This document shows positions 17,298 through 25,911 of a stretch of 64,000 bases of DNA, one piece after another (position 1 is the first letter of the stretch; each line of letters opens with the position of its first letter). A model generated the notes under the pieces. That model was given only the letters and a program-made list of their open reading frames with translations, did not search any database and had not been told where the DNA came from. This DNA comes from Deltaproteobacteria bacterium (GTDB taxonomy: Bacteria; Lernaellota; Lernaellaia; JACKCT01), in assembly GCA_020633895.1 (NCBI GenBank), contig JACKCT010000004.1, forward strand, positions 186,001-250,000, in the 5' to 3' direction. The position numbers were made by a program, and so were the translations under genes.

Positions 17298-18074
17298 GTG
17301 ACCTTTGACTCCATCCAGGACCTGCCTCCCGAACGACTGCCGCGACATATTGCCGTGATCATGGACGGGAACGGTCGCTGGGCCAAACAACGCCGCAAAA
17401 ATCGCCTTTTCGGACACTCCAACGGCATCGACGCCGTCCGCCGCACCGTCCGCGAGTCTCACAAAATCGGCATTCGCTGCCTGACGCTCTACGCGTTCTC
17501 CACGGAAAACTGGAAACGACCCGCAACCGAAGTGGCCGGGCTCTGGCGCCTGCTCAAAAGCTATGTGCAAAAAGAGCTGCCCGAGCTGCGGGACAACGGG
17601 GTGCGTCTGAATGTGATCGGCGACGTGGAACGCATCCCCGGGCACGTGCGCGAGGCGATCGATTTCACGATTCGCGAGACGGCCCGCGGCGAAAAGATGT
17701 TGCTGACGATCTGCCTTTCGTACTCGGGGCGCGACGAGATCGTCCGGGCTTGCCGCCAAATTGCTCAAGAGGTCGCCGACGGACGCATGACGCCGGGGCA
17801 GGTCGACGAAGCGGCGATCACCGGGCGGCTTTACACCGCGCGCCACGAGATCCCGGACCCGGACTTGATGATCCGCACCAGCGGAGAGTTTCGCATTTCG
17901 AATTTTTTGCTCTGGCAGTTGGCCTATTCGGAGATCCACGTCACGCCGACGCTGTGGCCCGATTTCGGTCCGGAAGACCTGCACAAGGCGATCCTGGACT
18001 ATGCGGGGCGGGAACGGCGGTTCGGCATGACGGGAGATCAGATCCAATCCGGCCAAACGAAAAGCCGGGGTTGA
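17298..18074 (+). CDS. uppS: Isoprenyl transferase (undecaprenyl diphosphate synthase)
   Basis: A 258-residue cis-prenyltransferase that makes undecaprenyl diphosphate, the lipid carrier for peptidoglycan and O-antigen. The catalytic motif HIAVIMDGNGRWAKQR (with the metal-binding Asp and the diphosphate-binding Arg), the FSTENWKRP segment and the C-terminal PDPDLMIRTSGEFRISNFL/WQLAYSE are all present. The GTG at 17298 is the likely start. It is 63 bp after frr and abuts cdsA. Confidence 0.97.
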   Translation: MTFDSIQDLPPERLPRHIAVIMDGNGRWAKQRRKNRLFGHSNGIDAVRRTVRESHKIGIRCLTLYAFSTENWKRPATEVAGLWRLLKSYVQKELPELRDNGVRLNVIGDVERIPGHVREAIDFTIRETARGEKMLLTICLSYSGRDEIVRACRQIAQEVADGRMTPGQVDEAAITGRLYTARHEIPDPDLMIRTSGEFRISNFLLWQLAYSEIHVTPTLWPDFGPEDLHKAILDYAGRERRFGMTGDQIQSGQTKSRG

Positions 18075-18116
18075 TTGCCGATGGACACGCGGGATGACGA
18101 GCCGAGGGGAGAGGGC

Positions 18117-19052
18117 ATGAGCGAGGAAAATTCAGCGACGACCGCCTCGGAACCGGCCCCCGAGCCGTCCGGACCGACATCCGCGCCCGCGTCCGCCCCG
18201 GCGGTAAAACGCACCTTCATGGAGCGCCTGAAGGGCCTGGACTGGACCAAAATCGCCGCCGCGCTCCTGGCGCTGCCGGCCTTTGCCTGGGTGGCCATCT
18301 GGGCCGATCCGATCTGGATCGCCGGAGTGGCCCTGGTCGTCTCGGCGTTCATGGCCAACTACGAGCTCGGCCGCTTGATCTATCCCGCCAAATGGCAATT
18401 CGAACGAGTGCTGATGGTCGTATGCAGCGTGACGCTCTTCCTGGCGGCGCAGAGCGGCGAGATGGAACTGATCGTCCTGGCGTTGTGCGTGCTGGCCGTG
18501 CTGGTCTGGTCGGCGCTGCTGTTCAAGGAAAAGAACCTCATCGAGGTCTATAAAAACACCTCGACGCTTATCTTCGCCGGAATCTACACGGGCATGATGT
18601 CCGGTCTGGTAGTCGCCCTCAAGCGCCTGGAGCCGGGCCTTCAGGACACCAAGCTCCTGGTCGTGCTGTTCGCGCTGACATGGGCCAGCGACGCCGGGGC
18701 ATTTTTCGTCGGCAGTTGGCTGGGCAAGCACAAACTCTGGCCCGCAGTGAGCGGAGGCAAGACCTGGGAAGGCCTGGCGGGCGGATTTGTCATCACCACG
18801 GCGACGGCCCTGGTCATTGCGTGGATCTCGGACGTCTGGACGTTGCGCGACGCCCTGATTCTCGGCCCGGCGTTCGGCGTGGTCACGCCGGTGGGCGATC
18901 TGGTCGAGTCCGCCATCAAGCGCGGGGCGGGGGTCAAGGATTCCGGCTTCTTCCTGCCCGGCCACGGCGGCGCGCTGGACCGGGTGGACTCCATCCTCTT
19001 CACGGCCCCGCTGCTCTTCTTTTACGCCACGATCATTGGCCCGTTGAGATAA
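18117..19052 (+). CDS. cdsA: Phosphatidate cytidylyltransferase (CDP-diglyceride synthase)
   Basis: An integral membrane enzyme that converts phosphatidic acid and CTP to CDP-diacylglycerol. The signature near the C-terminus is intact: SDAGAFFVGSWLGKHKL with the downstream SGGKTWEG, then GDLVESAIKRGAGVKDSGFFLPGHGG and DRVDSILF. At least six hydrophobic segments are visible. An unusual N-terminal tail rich in Ala, Pro, Ser and Glu (about 30 residues) precedes the first helix. The ATG at 18117 has a strong AGGGGAG Shine-Dalgarno; an in-frame ATG at 18081 is an alternative, giving about 323 residues. Confidence 0.95.
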   Translation: MSEENSATTASEPAPEPSGPTSAPASAPAVKRTFMERLKGLDWTKIAAALLALPAFAWVAIWADPIWIAGVALVVSAFMANYELGRLIYPAKWQFERVLMVVCSVTLFLAAQSGEMELIVLALCVLAVLVWSALLFKEKNLIEVYKNTSTLIFAGIYTGMMSGLVVALKRLEPGLQDTKLLVVLFALTWASDAGAFFVGSWLGKHKLWPAVSGGKTWEGLAGGFVITTATALVIAWISDVWTLRDALILGPAFGVVTPVGDLVESAIKRGAGVKDSGFFLPGHGGALDRVDSILFTAPLLFFYATIIGPLR

Positions 19053-19065
19053 TCTAGGGTACGAT
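19036..19065 (+). promoter_or_regulatory. Possible internal leaderless promoter before dxr
   Basis: TTGGCC at 19036-19041 and TACGAT at 19060-19065 (18-bp spacer), 7 nt before the dxr ATG. The dxr start lacks a clear Shine-Dalgarno. Confidence 0.35.
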
Positions 19066-19072
19066 CCGCGTC

Positions 19073-20281
19073 ATGAAGTCCATCAGCCTCCTGGGCAGCA
19101 CCGGTTCCATCGGCGCGAATGTCCTGTCGATCGTCCGGCGTCACCCGGACCGCTTCCGCATCCTCTCCTTAAGTGCCGGGCGTAATGTCCAATTGCTCGC
19201 CGAGCAGACGCGCGAATTCCTTCCGACCGTCGTGAGCGTCGCGACCGAGACCGCCGCGCATGAACTGCGAGAGTTATTGGGTGATGCCGCGCCGAGGATC
19301 GTCCACGGGCCCGAAGGCGCGGCCGAAGCGGCCACGGTCAAGGGAGCGAACCTGTGCTTTTCCGCCATCGTCGGGGCCGCGGGACTGCCTCCCACCTGGG
19401 CCGCGATTGACGCCGGCATCGACGTCGCCCTGGCCAACAAGGAAACGCTTGTCACCGCCGGAACCTTGATCCTGGAATTGGCGCGTAAGCGGGGTGTGAA
19501 CCTCATGCCCGTCGACTCCGAGCACTCGGCGATCTTTCAGAGTATGGTCGGCCACAACGTCCACGAGGTCCGGTGCCTCATTCTGACCGCCTCGGGCGGG
19601 CCCTTTCGCGACCGGGATCCGAAAACGCTGACGGAAGTGACCGTCGAGGAGGCGCTCAACCATCCCACCTGGAAGATGGGCCGGAAGATCACCATCGACT
19701 CGGCGACGCTGATGAACAAAGGCCTGGAGGTCATCGAGGCCCGGTGGCTGTTCGATATCCCGCCGGAAAAGATTGATGTGGTGATCCATCCCGAATCGAT
19801 CATCCATTCGATGGTAGAGTTCGTGGACGGACAGGTGGTCTCCCAGATGGGGGTACCCGATATGTGCGGCCCGATCGCCTACGCGCTCTCGTATCCGGAA
19901 CGCCTGGAGGCCGTGATGCCGCGCATGGACTTGGCGAAGATCGGCTGTCTGAACTTTCGACCGGTGAACCGAGCGGCGTTTCCCTGTCTGGATCTGGCGT
20001 TTGAAGCGCTCAAGGGACCGGAAGACGCGCCGTGCGTGCTCAATGGGGCGAACGAAGTGGCCGTGCAGGCGTTTCTGGACGGGCGCATCGGATTCACGCA
20101 GATTCCACAAATCATCCGCCGAACCGTCGAAACCGCCGCCGGACGGGGGTTGTCCGACTTGGACGATGTCCTGGCCGCCGATCGCCGGGCACGGGATACA
20201 GCGGCGATATTGCTGGACAAAGCGGCAAGCAACGGGTTAAGCACATCTACGGAAACGCAAAACGAGGCACGGAATGTCTGA
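19073..20281 (+). CDS. dxr: 1-deoxy-D-xylulose 5-phosphate reductoisomerase
   Basis: A 402-residue NADPH- and metal-dependent enzyme that makes 2-C-methyl-D-erythritol 4-phosphate in the MEP isoprenoid pathway. The NADPH-binding GSTGSIG is at residues 7-13. The catalytic segments VALANKETLVTAG, VDSEHSAIFQ, SGGPF, NHPTWKMGRKITIDSATLMNKGLEVIEA and IHPESIIHSMVEF are conserved. It supplies precursors for the product of the upstream uppS gene. It overlaps the rseP start by 8 bp. Confidence 0.98.
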   Translation: MKSISLLGSTGSIGANVLSIVRRHPDRFRILSLSAGRNVQLLAEQTREFLPTVVSVATETAAHELRELLGDAAPRIVHGPEGAAEAATVKGANLCFSAIVGAAGLPPTWAAIDAGIDVALANKETLVTAGTLILELARKRGVNLMPVDSEHSAIFQSMVGHNVHEVRCLILTASGGPFRDRDPKTLTEVTVEEALNHPTWKMGRKITIDSATLMNKGLEVIEARWLFDIPPEKIDVVIHPESIIHSMVEFVDGQVVSQMGVPDMCGPIAYALSYPERLEAVMPRMDLAKIGCLNFRPVNRAAFPCLDLAFEALKGPEDAPCVLNGANEVAVQAFLDGRIGFTQIPQIIRRTVETAAGRGLSDLDDVLAADRRARDTAAILLDKAASNGLSTSTETQNEARNV

Positions 20282-21968
20282 TGTGTTGATGATTTTTCAG
20301 AAGCTCTTCTTTTTCGTCATGCTCATCTCGGTCGTCGTGATCGTGCATGAGTGGGGGCACTTCATTGTGGCGCGCCTTTGCGGCGTGCGGGTGGAGGCCT
20401 TTTCCCTGTTTTTCGGCAAGCCGCTCTACAAGAAGAAGCGGGGCGACACCGAATGGCGTATCGGGACGATCCCCTTCGGCGGATACGTCAAGATGGTCGG
20501 TCAGGCCGACGGCAAACACGAAAACTATGACGAAATGACCGACGAGGAAAAATCGGTCTCCTTTGCCCACAAACCGCTGGCCCAGCGGGCGGCGATAGTC
20601 GCGGCGGGACCGGCGATGAACTTCGTTCTGGCCTTTGTGATCTTCTCGATCATGTTCATGGTCGGCTACCCGACCACCACGACGCTGATCGGCGACGTGA
20701 CGCGCGACGGCGCCGCCTGGGAGGCGGGGCTGCGTCCGGGGGATCGGGTCACGGCGATTGATGGGGATAAGGTCTGGCGCTGGGACGACATGGCGTCCAT
20801 CGTCGAGGAAAATCCGGAAAAGGCGATGGATTTCACCGTCCAGCGGGGCGACGAGACGCGCCACGTGACGGTCACGCCGCGCCTGGGCCTGAAGAAAAAC
20901 ATCTTTCAGTTCGAAGAAAACGCGGGCCTGATCGGCGTTTCGCCCGACGGATTCCGCCCGATCGCCGGAGTCACCGGACCCCAGACCGCCGCCGCCCAAG
21001 CGGGCTTGAAAACCGGTGATCTGTTCAAGTCCATCGACGGCAAACCCGTGCATGCTTTCGCCGACGTGGAGCGCGAGTTGCTCGCGTCGCCGGGGCCCCA
21101 CAAGGTCACGGTGGAGCGGGGCGGCCTGGCTCGTCGCGAGGCGGACCGGCAGCCGACGGACGTGGAACTGACCCTGCCGGCCTTGCCGAGCGCGACGGGT
21201 ATCCAGGATTACGGCCTGGAGCGCGCCGATTTGTACGTCCTCGAAGTCGTCGAGGGTTCGCCCGCCGAGAAAGCCGGATTGCGGGCGGGGGATCGATTCG
21301 TCACCCTCAACGGCGAAGCGCCGTCCGGCTGGGAGGAATTCTCCGGCATCGTTCGGCAGCATCCCGGCGAGGAGTTGTCGGTGGTGGTGCGTCGCGACGG
21401 CGAAACCCGCACGATTGGCGTAACCCCCGAAGCGGCCCAGGAAAAAGACCTGCTCGGCGAAACCGTCGAGGTCGGCCGCCTGGGCGTCTATCCCTGGATC
21501 AGCTATTCGAATCCCGAGATGGTCAACGAACGCCATCTCAACCCCTTCGTCGCCGTCTGGCGCGGCGTGGAGCTGACGGGCTACTGGACTGTCATGACGC
21601 TCAAGGGCTTCGTCTACCTGTTCACGGGTGACGTTTCGGTCAAATCCCTGGGCGGACCGATCCTGATCGCTGATCTGGCCGGGAAAACAGCCGCCTCCGG
21701 CGCGTTCTCGTTCGTCATGTTCATCGCGATCATCAGCCTGAACCTGGCGATCCTGAACCTCATGCCCATTCCGGTCCTGGACGGCGGCCACCTGGCCATG
21801 TTCGCGGTGGAGGGCGTGATTCGTCGGCCTTTGTCCGAGGCCAGCCAGCGCGTGGCAACCAACTTGGGCATGGCGATCGTCCTGTGCCTGGTGGCGGCGA
21901 CGTTCTTTAACGACATCGCCCGCGTCTTCCCGGGCCTTCGCACCCTTTTCGGACTTTTCGGCGGATGA
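20274..21968 (+). CDS. rseP: RIP metalloprotease RseP with three PDZ domains
   Basis: A 564-residue inner-membrane site-2 protease, longer than the roughly 450 residues typical of E. coli RseP. The zinc motif HEWGH is at 25-29 in the first helix, and the third ligand lies in NLMPIPVLDGGH (495-506). Three PDZ-like repeats are visible: about 135-205 (AAWEAGLRPGDRVTAIDGDK), about 230-300 (AAAQAGLKTGDLFKSIDGKP) and about 318-390 (SPAEKAGLRAGDRFVTLNGE). Classical RseP cleaves anti-sigma factors after a first cut; here it lies in the usual dxr-rseP context. The extra PDZ may change access or substrate choice. Confidence 0.95.
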   Translation: MSDVLMIFQKLFFFVMLISVVVIVHEWGHFIVARLCGVRVEAFSLFFGKPLYKKKRGDTEWRIGTIPFGGYVKMVGQADGKHENYDEMTDEEKSVSFAHKPLAQRAAIVAAGPAMNFVLAFVIFSIMFMVGYPTTTTLIGDVTRDGAAWEAGLRPGDRVTAIDGDKVWRWDDMASIVEENPEKAMDFTVQRGDETRHVTVTPRLGLKKNIFQFEENAGLIGVSPDGFRPIAGVTGPQTAAAQAGLKTGDLFKSIDGKPVHAFADVERELLASPGPHKVTVERGGLARREADRQPTDVELTLPALPSATGIQDYGLERADLYVLEVVEGSPAEKAGLRAGDRFVTLNGEAPSGWEEFSGIVRQHPGEELSVVVRRDGETRTIGVTPEAAQEKDLLGETVEVGRLGVYPWISYSNPEMVNERHLNPFVAVWRGVELTGYWTVMTLKGFVYLFTGDVSVKSLGGPILIADLAGKTAASGAFSFVMFIAIISLNLAILNLMPIPVLDGGHLAMFAVEGVIRRPLSEASQRVATNLGMAIVLCLVAATFFNDIARVFPGLRTLFGLFGG

Positions 21969-22014
21969 TCGGCGCTTCGGCGCCGTTTCATTCCGGGATG
22001 CCTCGGACCGAATC

Positions 22015-22713
22015 TTGATCGTCCTCGCCATGCACACCTGTGCGCCCCAGTCCTCGGTGGCGCTGACCCGGGACGGCCGCCTCGTCGCCGAGGTGGATCT
22101 GCATCTGGCCAATCATCGCTCGTCGGATCTGCTTCCGACCGTCGAATGGATTCTCAAGACCACCGGGACGCTCATCGATCAAGTCGATCTGTTCGCCTGC
22201 GCCGCCGGGCCGGGAAGTTTCACGGGCCTTCGCATCGGCATGGCGACGTGCCTGGGTTTGGCGACGGCGAACCAAAAGCCGTGCGTGGGTGTCTCCGCGT
22301 TGGAATCCGCGGCGTACCCGTACCTGGGACTGGGTTCACCGGTTGCGGCGGTCCTGGACGCGCGCAAGAAGCAGGTCTATGTCCAGACCTTCGAACCATC
22401 GGGCGAGGGGGGCATCGAGGCGCGGGATGCGGCCGTGTCGATCCGCCCCGGCGAATTGGGGAAAATCGTCCGGGAGCCGACGATGCTGATCGGCGACGGA
22501 GCGGAGCTTTACCGGCGGGAAATTGCCGAATTGTTGGGGGATCGCGCGCTTTTTCCCCCTTCGGGGCTGTGCTACCATCGGGCGCACATCGTGGCGAAAT
22601 TGGCGGAAGAACGATTCGGCGCGTCGCCGATACCGCCGCCGTTCGAGGCGATTTACGTTCGGCCGCCGGACGCCAAACCCATGGCGACAGCGTCGGCCGA
22701 CGCAGGAGATTAG
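22015..22713 (+). CDS. tsaB: TsaB, subunit of the tRNA t6A synthesis complex
   Basis: A 232-residue protein of the ASKHA fold. TsaB dimerises with TsaD to make threonylcarbamoyl-adenosine at position 37 of ANN-decoding tRNAs. The N-terminus IVLAMHTCAPQSSVAL and the diagnostic FACAAGPGSFTGLRIGMATCLGLA are clear. The middle part contains AVLDARKKQVYVQTF, also family-typical. The start is a TTG at 22015, as an ATG would remove the first strand. It lies 46 bp after rseP. Confidence 0.94.
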   Translation: MIVLAMHTCAPQSSVALTRDGRLVAEVDLHLANHRSSDLLPTVEWILKTTGTLIDQVDLFACAAGPGSFTGLRIGMATCLGLATANQKPCVGVSALESAAYPYLGLGSPVAAVLDARKKQVYVQTFEPSGEGGIEARDAAVSIRPGELGKIVREPTMLIGDGAELYRREIAELLGDRALFPPSGLCYHRAHIVAKLAEERFGASPIPPPFEAIYVRPPDAKPMATASADAGD

Positions 22714-22719
22714 GCGAGC

Positions 22720-23580
22720 ATGGCCAACGAATCGAGCTATCCATCGCGACGGGGACGACTGCGCCTGGGGCGTCGCCGCGCCCGGCGTCTGAGCAAGACG
22801 GAAAAGCGCCCGACGCCGCGAGGGTTCTACATCTTCCCCAATCTGGTGACGTCCACGTCGCTGCTGCTCGGCTTTTACGCCATCACCGAGGCGTTCGCCG
22901 GCAACTACGTCAAATCCTGCTGGGCGATTTATTTCGCCACGTTTTTCGACGCCTTCGACGGCAAAATCGCGCGACTGACCAACACCACGTCCGAATTCGG
23001 CCAGCAATACGACTCCCTGTCCGATCTGGTGACGTTCGGTGTCGCCCCGGCGGTGATCCTGTGGAACTTCGCGTTGCAGCATTCCTTCCGGCCACGGTGG
23101 GGATGGATGGTGGCGTTCATGTTCCTCGTGTGCGGAGCACTGCGTCTGGGGCGCTATAACATTCGGCCCACGTCGGCCAAGCGCTTCTTCGAGGGCATGC
23201 CCATCCCGGCGGCGGCCAACGTCATGATCCTGGCCGTCCTGTTCACGACGCACATGGGCTGGGTGGTCGATAACAAAACCCACTTCTCCACGATTCCGAA
23301 TATCTTCTTCTTCATGACCGTGGCGATCGCGCTGCTGATGGTCTCGACGATTCCGTTTTACGGCTTCAAGGACGTGGATCTTTTCCGGCGACACAAATTC
23401 TGGGTGTTCTTCGTCGCCATCCTGTCGATCGCGTTCATCTTCCAGGATCCGGAAATCGCGCTGTTCGCGATCATCATGGTCTACACGGTTTCCGGTCCTG
23501 TCTTTTGGTATTGGAACCGCCGAAAAGCGCCCGAGGCCGATTCGGGCTCGACCGAAAGCCGGGAAACCGAATCCGCCTAG
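22720..23580 (+). CDS. pssA: CDP-diacylglycerol-serine O-phosphatidyltransferase
   Basis: A 286-residue membrane enzyme that makes phosphatidylserine from CDP-diacylglycerol (the product of CdsA, encoded 4 kb upstream) and serine. The CDP-alcohol phosphotransferase motif DGxxARx8GxxxDxxxD is intact in DGKIARLTNTTSEFGQQYDS followed by LSD. The PNLVTSTSLLLGF opening is characteristic of the Bacillus-type PssA subclass. A basic N-terminal tail of about 30 residues precedes the first helix, and the C-terminus is acidic. Confidence 0.96.
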   Translation: MANESSYPSRRGRLRLGRRRARRLSKTEKRPTPRGFYIFPNLVTSTSLLLGFYAITEAFAGNYVKSCWAIYFATFFDAFDGKIARLTNTTSEFGQQYDSLSDLVTFGVAPAVILWNFALQHSFRPRWGWMVAFMFLVCGALRLGRYNIRPTSAKRFFEGMPIPAAANVMILAVLFTTHMGWVVDNKTHFSTIPNIFFFMTVAIALLMVSTIPFYGFKDVDLFRRHKFWVFFVAILSIAFIFQDPEIALFAIIMVYTVSGPVFWYWNRRKAPEADSGSTESRETESA

Positions 23581-23633
23581 CCGCTGTCCGAACGAACTTC
23601 GACACTTCGAGCGTCACCACCCTCACGATGGTC

Positions 23634-23662
23634 TGGTCAAGGGGCGGCCGCTTCGCTATGAT
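23634..23662 (+). promoter_or_regulatory. asd promoter
   Basis: TGGTCA at 23634-23639, a 17-bp spacer, and TATGAT at 23657-23662. A leader of about 30 nt with GAGAAAGGA precedes asd. Confidence 0.55.
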
Positions 23663-23695
23663 CCCGCCTCCCTTTCGGGGGAGAAAGGATATTTT

Positions 23696-24718
23696 ATGAG
23701 CCTGTCACAAGCCAATGTGGCCGTCGTCGGCGCCACCGGAGCGGTGGGCGAGCAGATGCTCGCGGTGCTCGAGGAACACGAATTTCCCATCGGCGAGCTG
23801 CGTCTGCTGGCTTCCGAGCGTTCCGTCGGCAAGAAAATCCGATTTCGCGGCAAGGAGCACGCGGTCAAGCTGTTGGACGAAAACGCCTTTGAAGGCATCG
23901 ATATCGTCCTGTCGTCGGCCGGCGGTTCGGTCAGCGAAAAATTCTGCCCCATCGCCGCCCAGGCCGGGGCGGTGTGCGTGGATAACACGAGCGCGTTTCG
24001 CATGGACCCGGACGTCCCTCTGGTCGTCCCCGAGGTCAATCCCGACGATATCGCCCTGTACAAAAGCACGGGCATCATTGCCAATCCGAACTGTTCCACC
24101 ATCCAGATGGTGCTGGTCCTCGACGCCCTGAACCGGGTCAATCCGATCAAGCGCGTGGTCGTCTCCACCTACCAGTCCGTCAGCGGGGCGGGGCGCACGG
24201 CCATGGAAGAACTGGCCAATCAGTCGGTGGCGATCTTCAACGGCAAACCGGTGGAAAAGAAGAAGTTTCCCCACCAGATTGCGTTCAATTGCCTGCCGCA
24301 TATCGATGTCTTCCTGGCCAATGCCTACACCCGGGAAGAGATGAAGATGGTCAACGAGACGCGCAAGATCATGGGAATTCCCGATTTTCGCCTGACCGCG
24401 ACGGCGGTGCGGGTGCCGGTTTTTTCCGGCCATTCGGAATCGATCAACATCGAATTCGAAAGCGCCATCACACCCGACGAGGCGCGGGAAGTGCTGGGAG
24501 CCTACAAGGGCATCACCGTGCTCGACGAGCCGGAACACAACGTCTACCCGGTTAACGGCGACGCGTCCGACAAGGATGACGTCTTCGTCGGACGCATTCG
24601 CGCGGACGAATCGGTGGAGCACGGATTGAACCTTTGGTGCGTTTCGGACAACCTGCGAAAAGGCGCGGCGACCAACGCCGTGCAGATCGCCCAAATTCTG
24701 CGGGAACGCTACCTTTAA
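23696..24718 (+). CDS. asd: Aspartate-semialdehyde dehydrogenase
   Basis: A 340-residue NADPH-dependent enzyme that reduces beta-aspartyl phosphate on the way to lysine, diaminopimelate, methionine and threonine. It begins with the Rossmann motif VAVVGATGAVG. The catalytic cysteine is C133 in NPNCSTIQM, and the later RVPVFSGHSESINIEF carries substrate-binding residues. A GAGAAAGGA Shine-Dalgarno precedes the ATG. It appears monocistronic with its own promoter. Confidence 0.98.
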   Translation: MSLSQANVAVVGATGAVGEQMLAVLEEHEFPIGELRLLASERSVGKKIRFRGKEHAVKLLDENAFEGIDIVLSSAGGSVSEKFCPIAAQAGAVCVDNTSAFRMDPDVPLVVPEVNPDDIALYKSTGIIANPNCSTIQMVLVLDALNRVNPIKRVVVSTYQSVSGAGRTAMEELANQSVAIFNGKPVEKKKFPHQIAFNCLPHIDVFLANAYTREEMKMVNETRKIMGIPDFRLTATAVRVPVFSGHSESINIEFESAITPDEAREVLGAYKGITVLDEPEHNVYPVNGDASDKDDVFVGRIRADESVEHGLNLWCVSDNLRKGAATNAVQIAQILRERYL

Positions 24719-24735
24719 GGCGGGCGCGAGCTTGC

Positions 24736-24765
24736 TTGACGGTGGTCGCCAATCCCGCTTATATA
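24736..24765 (+). promoter_or_regulatory. Promoter of the CFI-box / beta-barrel pair
   Basis: TTGACG at 24736-24741, an 18-bp spacer, and TATATA at 24760-24765 (or TTATAT with 17 bp). The leader to 24826 is about 55 nt and contains GGAG. Confidence 0.65.
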
Positions 24766-24825
24766 CCGGGACGAACGATTGAAAACGTCTTGGAAAAGCT
24801 CGGAAATCCTGGAGTTTCGGAATCA

Positions 24826-25911
24826 ATGTTGAAGGCGTCCCTTCACATTTTGACGCTCATCGCCGCCCTGGCGCTTGCGGTCGGCGTCGCCCACGCGGAT
24901 ATCGACGTGACCATCACGTCCATCGACCCGTCCGACGGCGTTCTCAACGAGGGTGACACGGCGACGATCACCTTCAATATCGAGTCCGACGACGAGACGG
25001 GCTCGTACGACGTGGTCATCGGCGGTGACGGCACGCCCGACAGCGGCGACGCGATCTCCGACAGCGACGGTTCCGGAACGTTCAGCGGCAACACCTCCGG
25101 TTCGGCGAAGATCTCCTCCACCAGCGATCTGGACGGCGACGGAGACTACACGGTCTACGTGATCGCCGTGGACGATTCGGACGACACCAACTACGCCTCC
25201 GCGAGCATCACGATCACGTTGGACAGCCCGCCGGGGTCCGTGACCGGCGTGCGCGCCGGGGCGGGTGACGGCCGCATCTTTCTGGAATGGGACGAGCACG
25301 AGGACAACGACATCGACCGCTACAGCGTCTATTACGACACGCAGTCGGGCGGCTCGGCGGACGATTATCTGGGGAGTGACAGCGACCTGGGCACCAGCCC
25401 TATCGACGCCGGCCTGGCCACCGAGTTGACCCTCAGCGGCCTGGAAAACAATGTCACTTATTACATGCGCGTCAGCGCCACCGACGAGCAAGGCACCGAA
25501 AGTACATTATCGGTGGAAGTCCACGCCACGCCGACCGACGCGAAGGGCGCCGCCGAATTGGCCGACGACACCGAGCCGGGGTGCTTCGTGGCGACCGCGG
25601 CGTACGGTGACATTGACCATCCGATGCTGGTCGTTTTCCGCGGCTTCCGCGACGATATCCTGATGCATTCCGAGGCGGGTCGGGCGTTCGTTCAGGCCTA
25701 CTACAAATACAGCCCGCCGTTTGCCCGTGTCATTGCCGATCATCCGATGTTGCGCTTCGCGGCCCGGAGTGTGCTCACGCCGATGGCCGAATCGATTGCC
25801 TACGCGCGCACGCACACGCGATCGTCGCTGGCCGTCTTTGGATTGCTGATCGGTAGCGCCCTGATGGCCGCGCCGATCGGCGTCCGGCGCATCAAGAAAG
25901 GCCGCGCATGA
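24826..25911 (+). CDS. Exported CFI-box C-terminal domain protein with fibronectin-III-like domain
   Basis: A 361-residue exported protein. Residues 1-23 form a signal peptide ending in AHA. An Ig-like domain (about 24-130) is strikingly rich in Asp, Ser, Gly and Thr (GDGTPDSGDAISDSDGSG), and a fibronectin type III domain (about 135-235) follows, with WDEHEDNDIDRYSVYYDTQ. The C-terminal module begins with GCFVATAAYGDIDHPM at 252 and continues with FRDDILMHSEAGRAFVQAYY, the hallmark of the CFI-box C-terminal domain of deltaproteobacterial surface proteins. A final hydrophobic helix and a basic tail (RRIKKGRA) suggest membrane retention or sorting. Function is unknown. Its stop overlaps the next start by 4 bp. 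Confidence 0.85.
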   Translation: MLKASLHILTLIAALALAVGVAHADIDVTITSIDPSDGVLNEGDTATITFNIESDDETGSYDVVIGGDGTPDSGDAISDSDGSGTFSGNTSGSAKISSTSDLDGDGDYTVYVIAVDDSDDTNYASASITITLDSPPGSVTGVRAGAGDGRIFLEWDEHEDNDIDRYSVYYDTQSGGSADDYLGSDSDLGTSPIDAGLATELTLSGLENNVTYYMRVSATDEQGTESTLSVEVHATPTDAKGAAELADDTEPGCFVATAAYGDIDHPMLVVFRGFRDDILMHSEAGRAFVQAYYKYSPPFARVIADHPMLRFAARSVLTPMAESIAYARTHTRSSLAVFGLLIGSALMAAPIGVRRIKKGRA

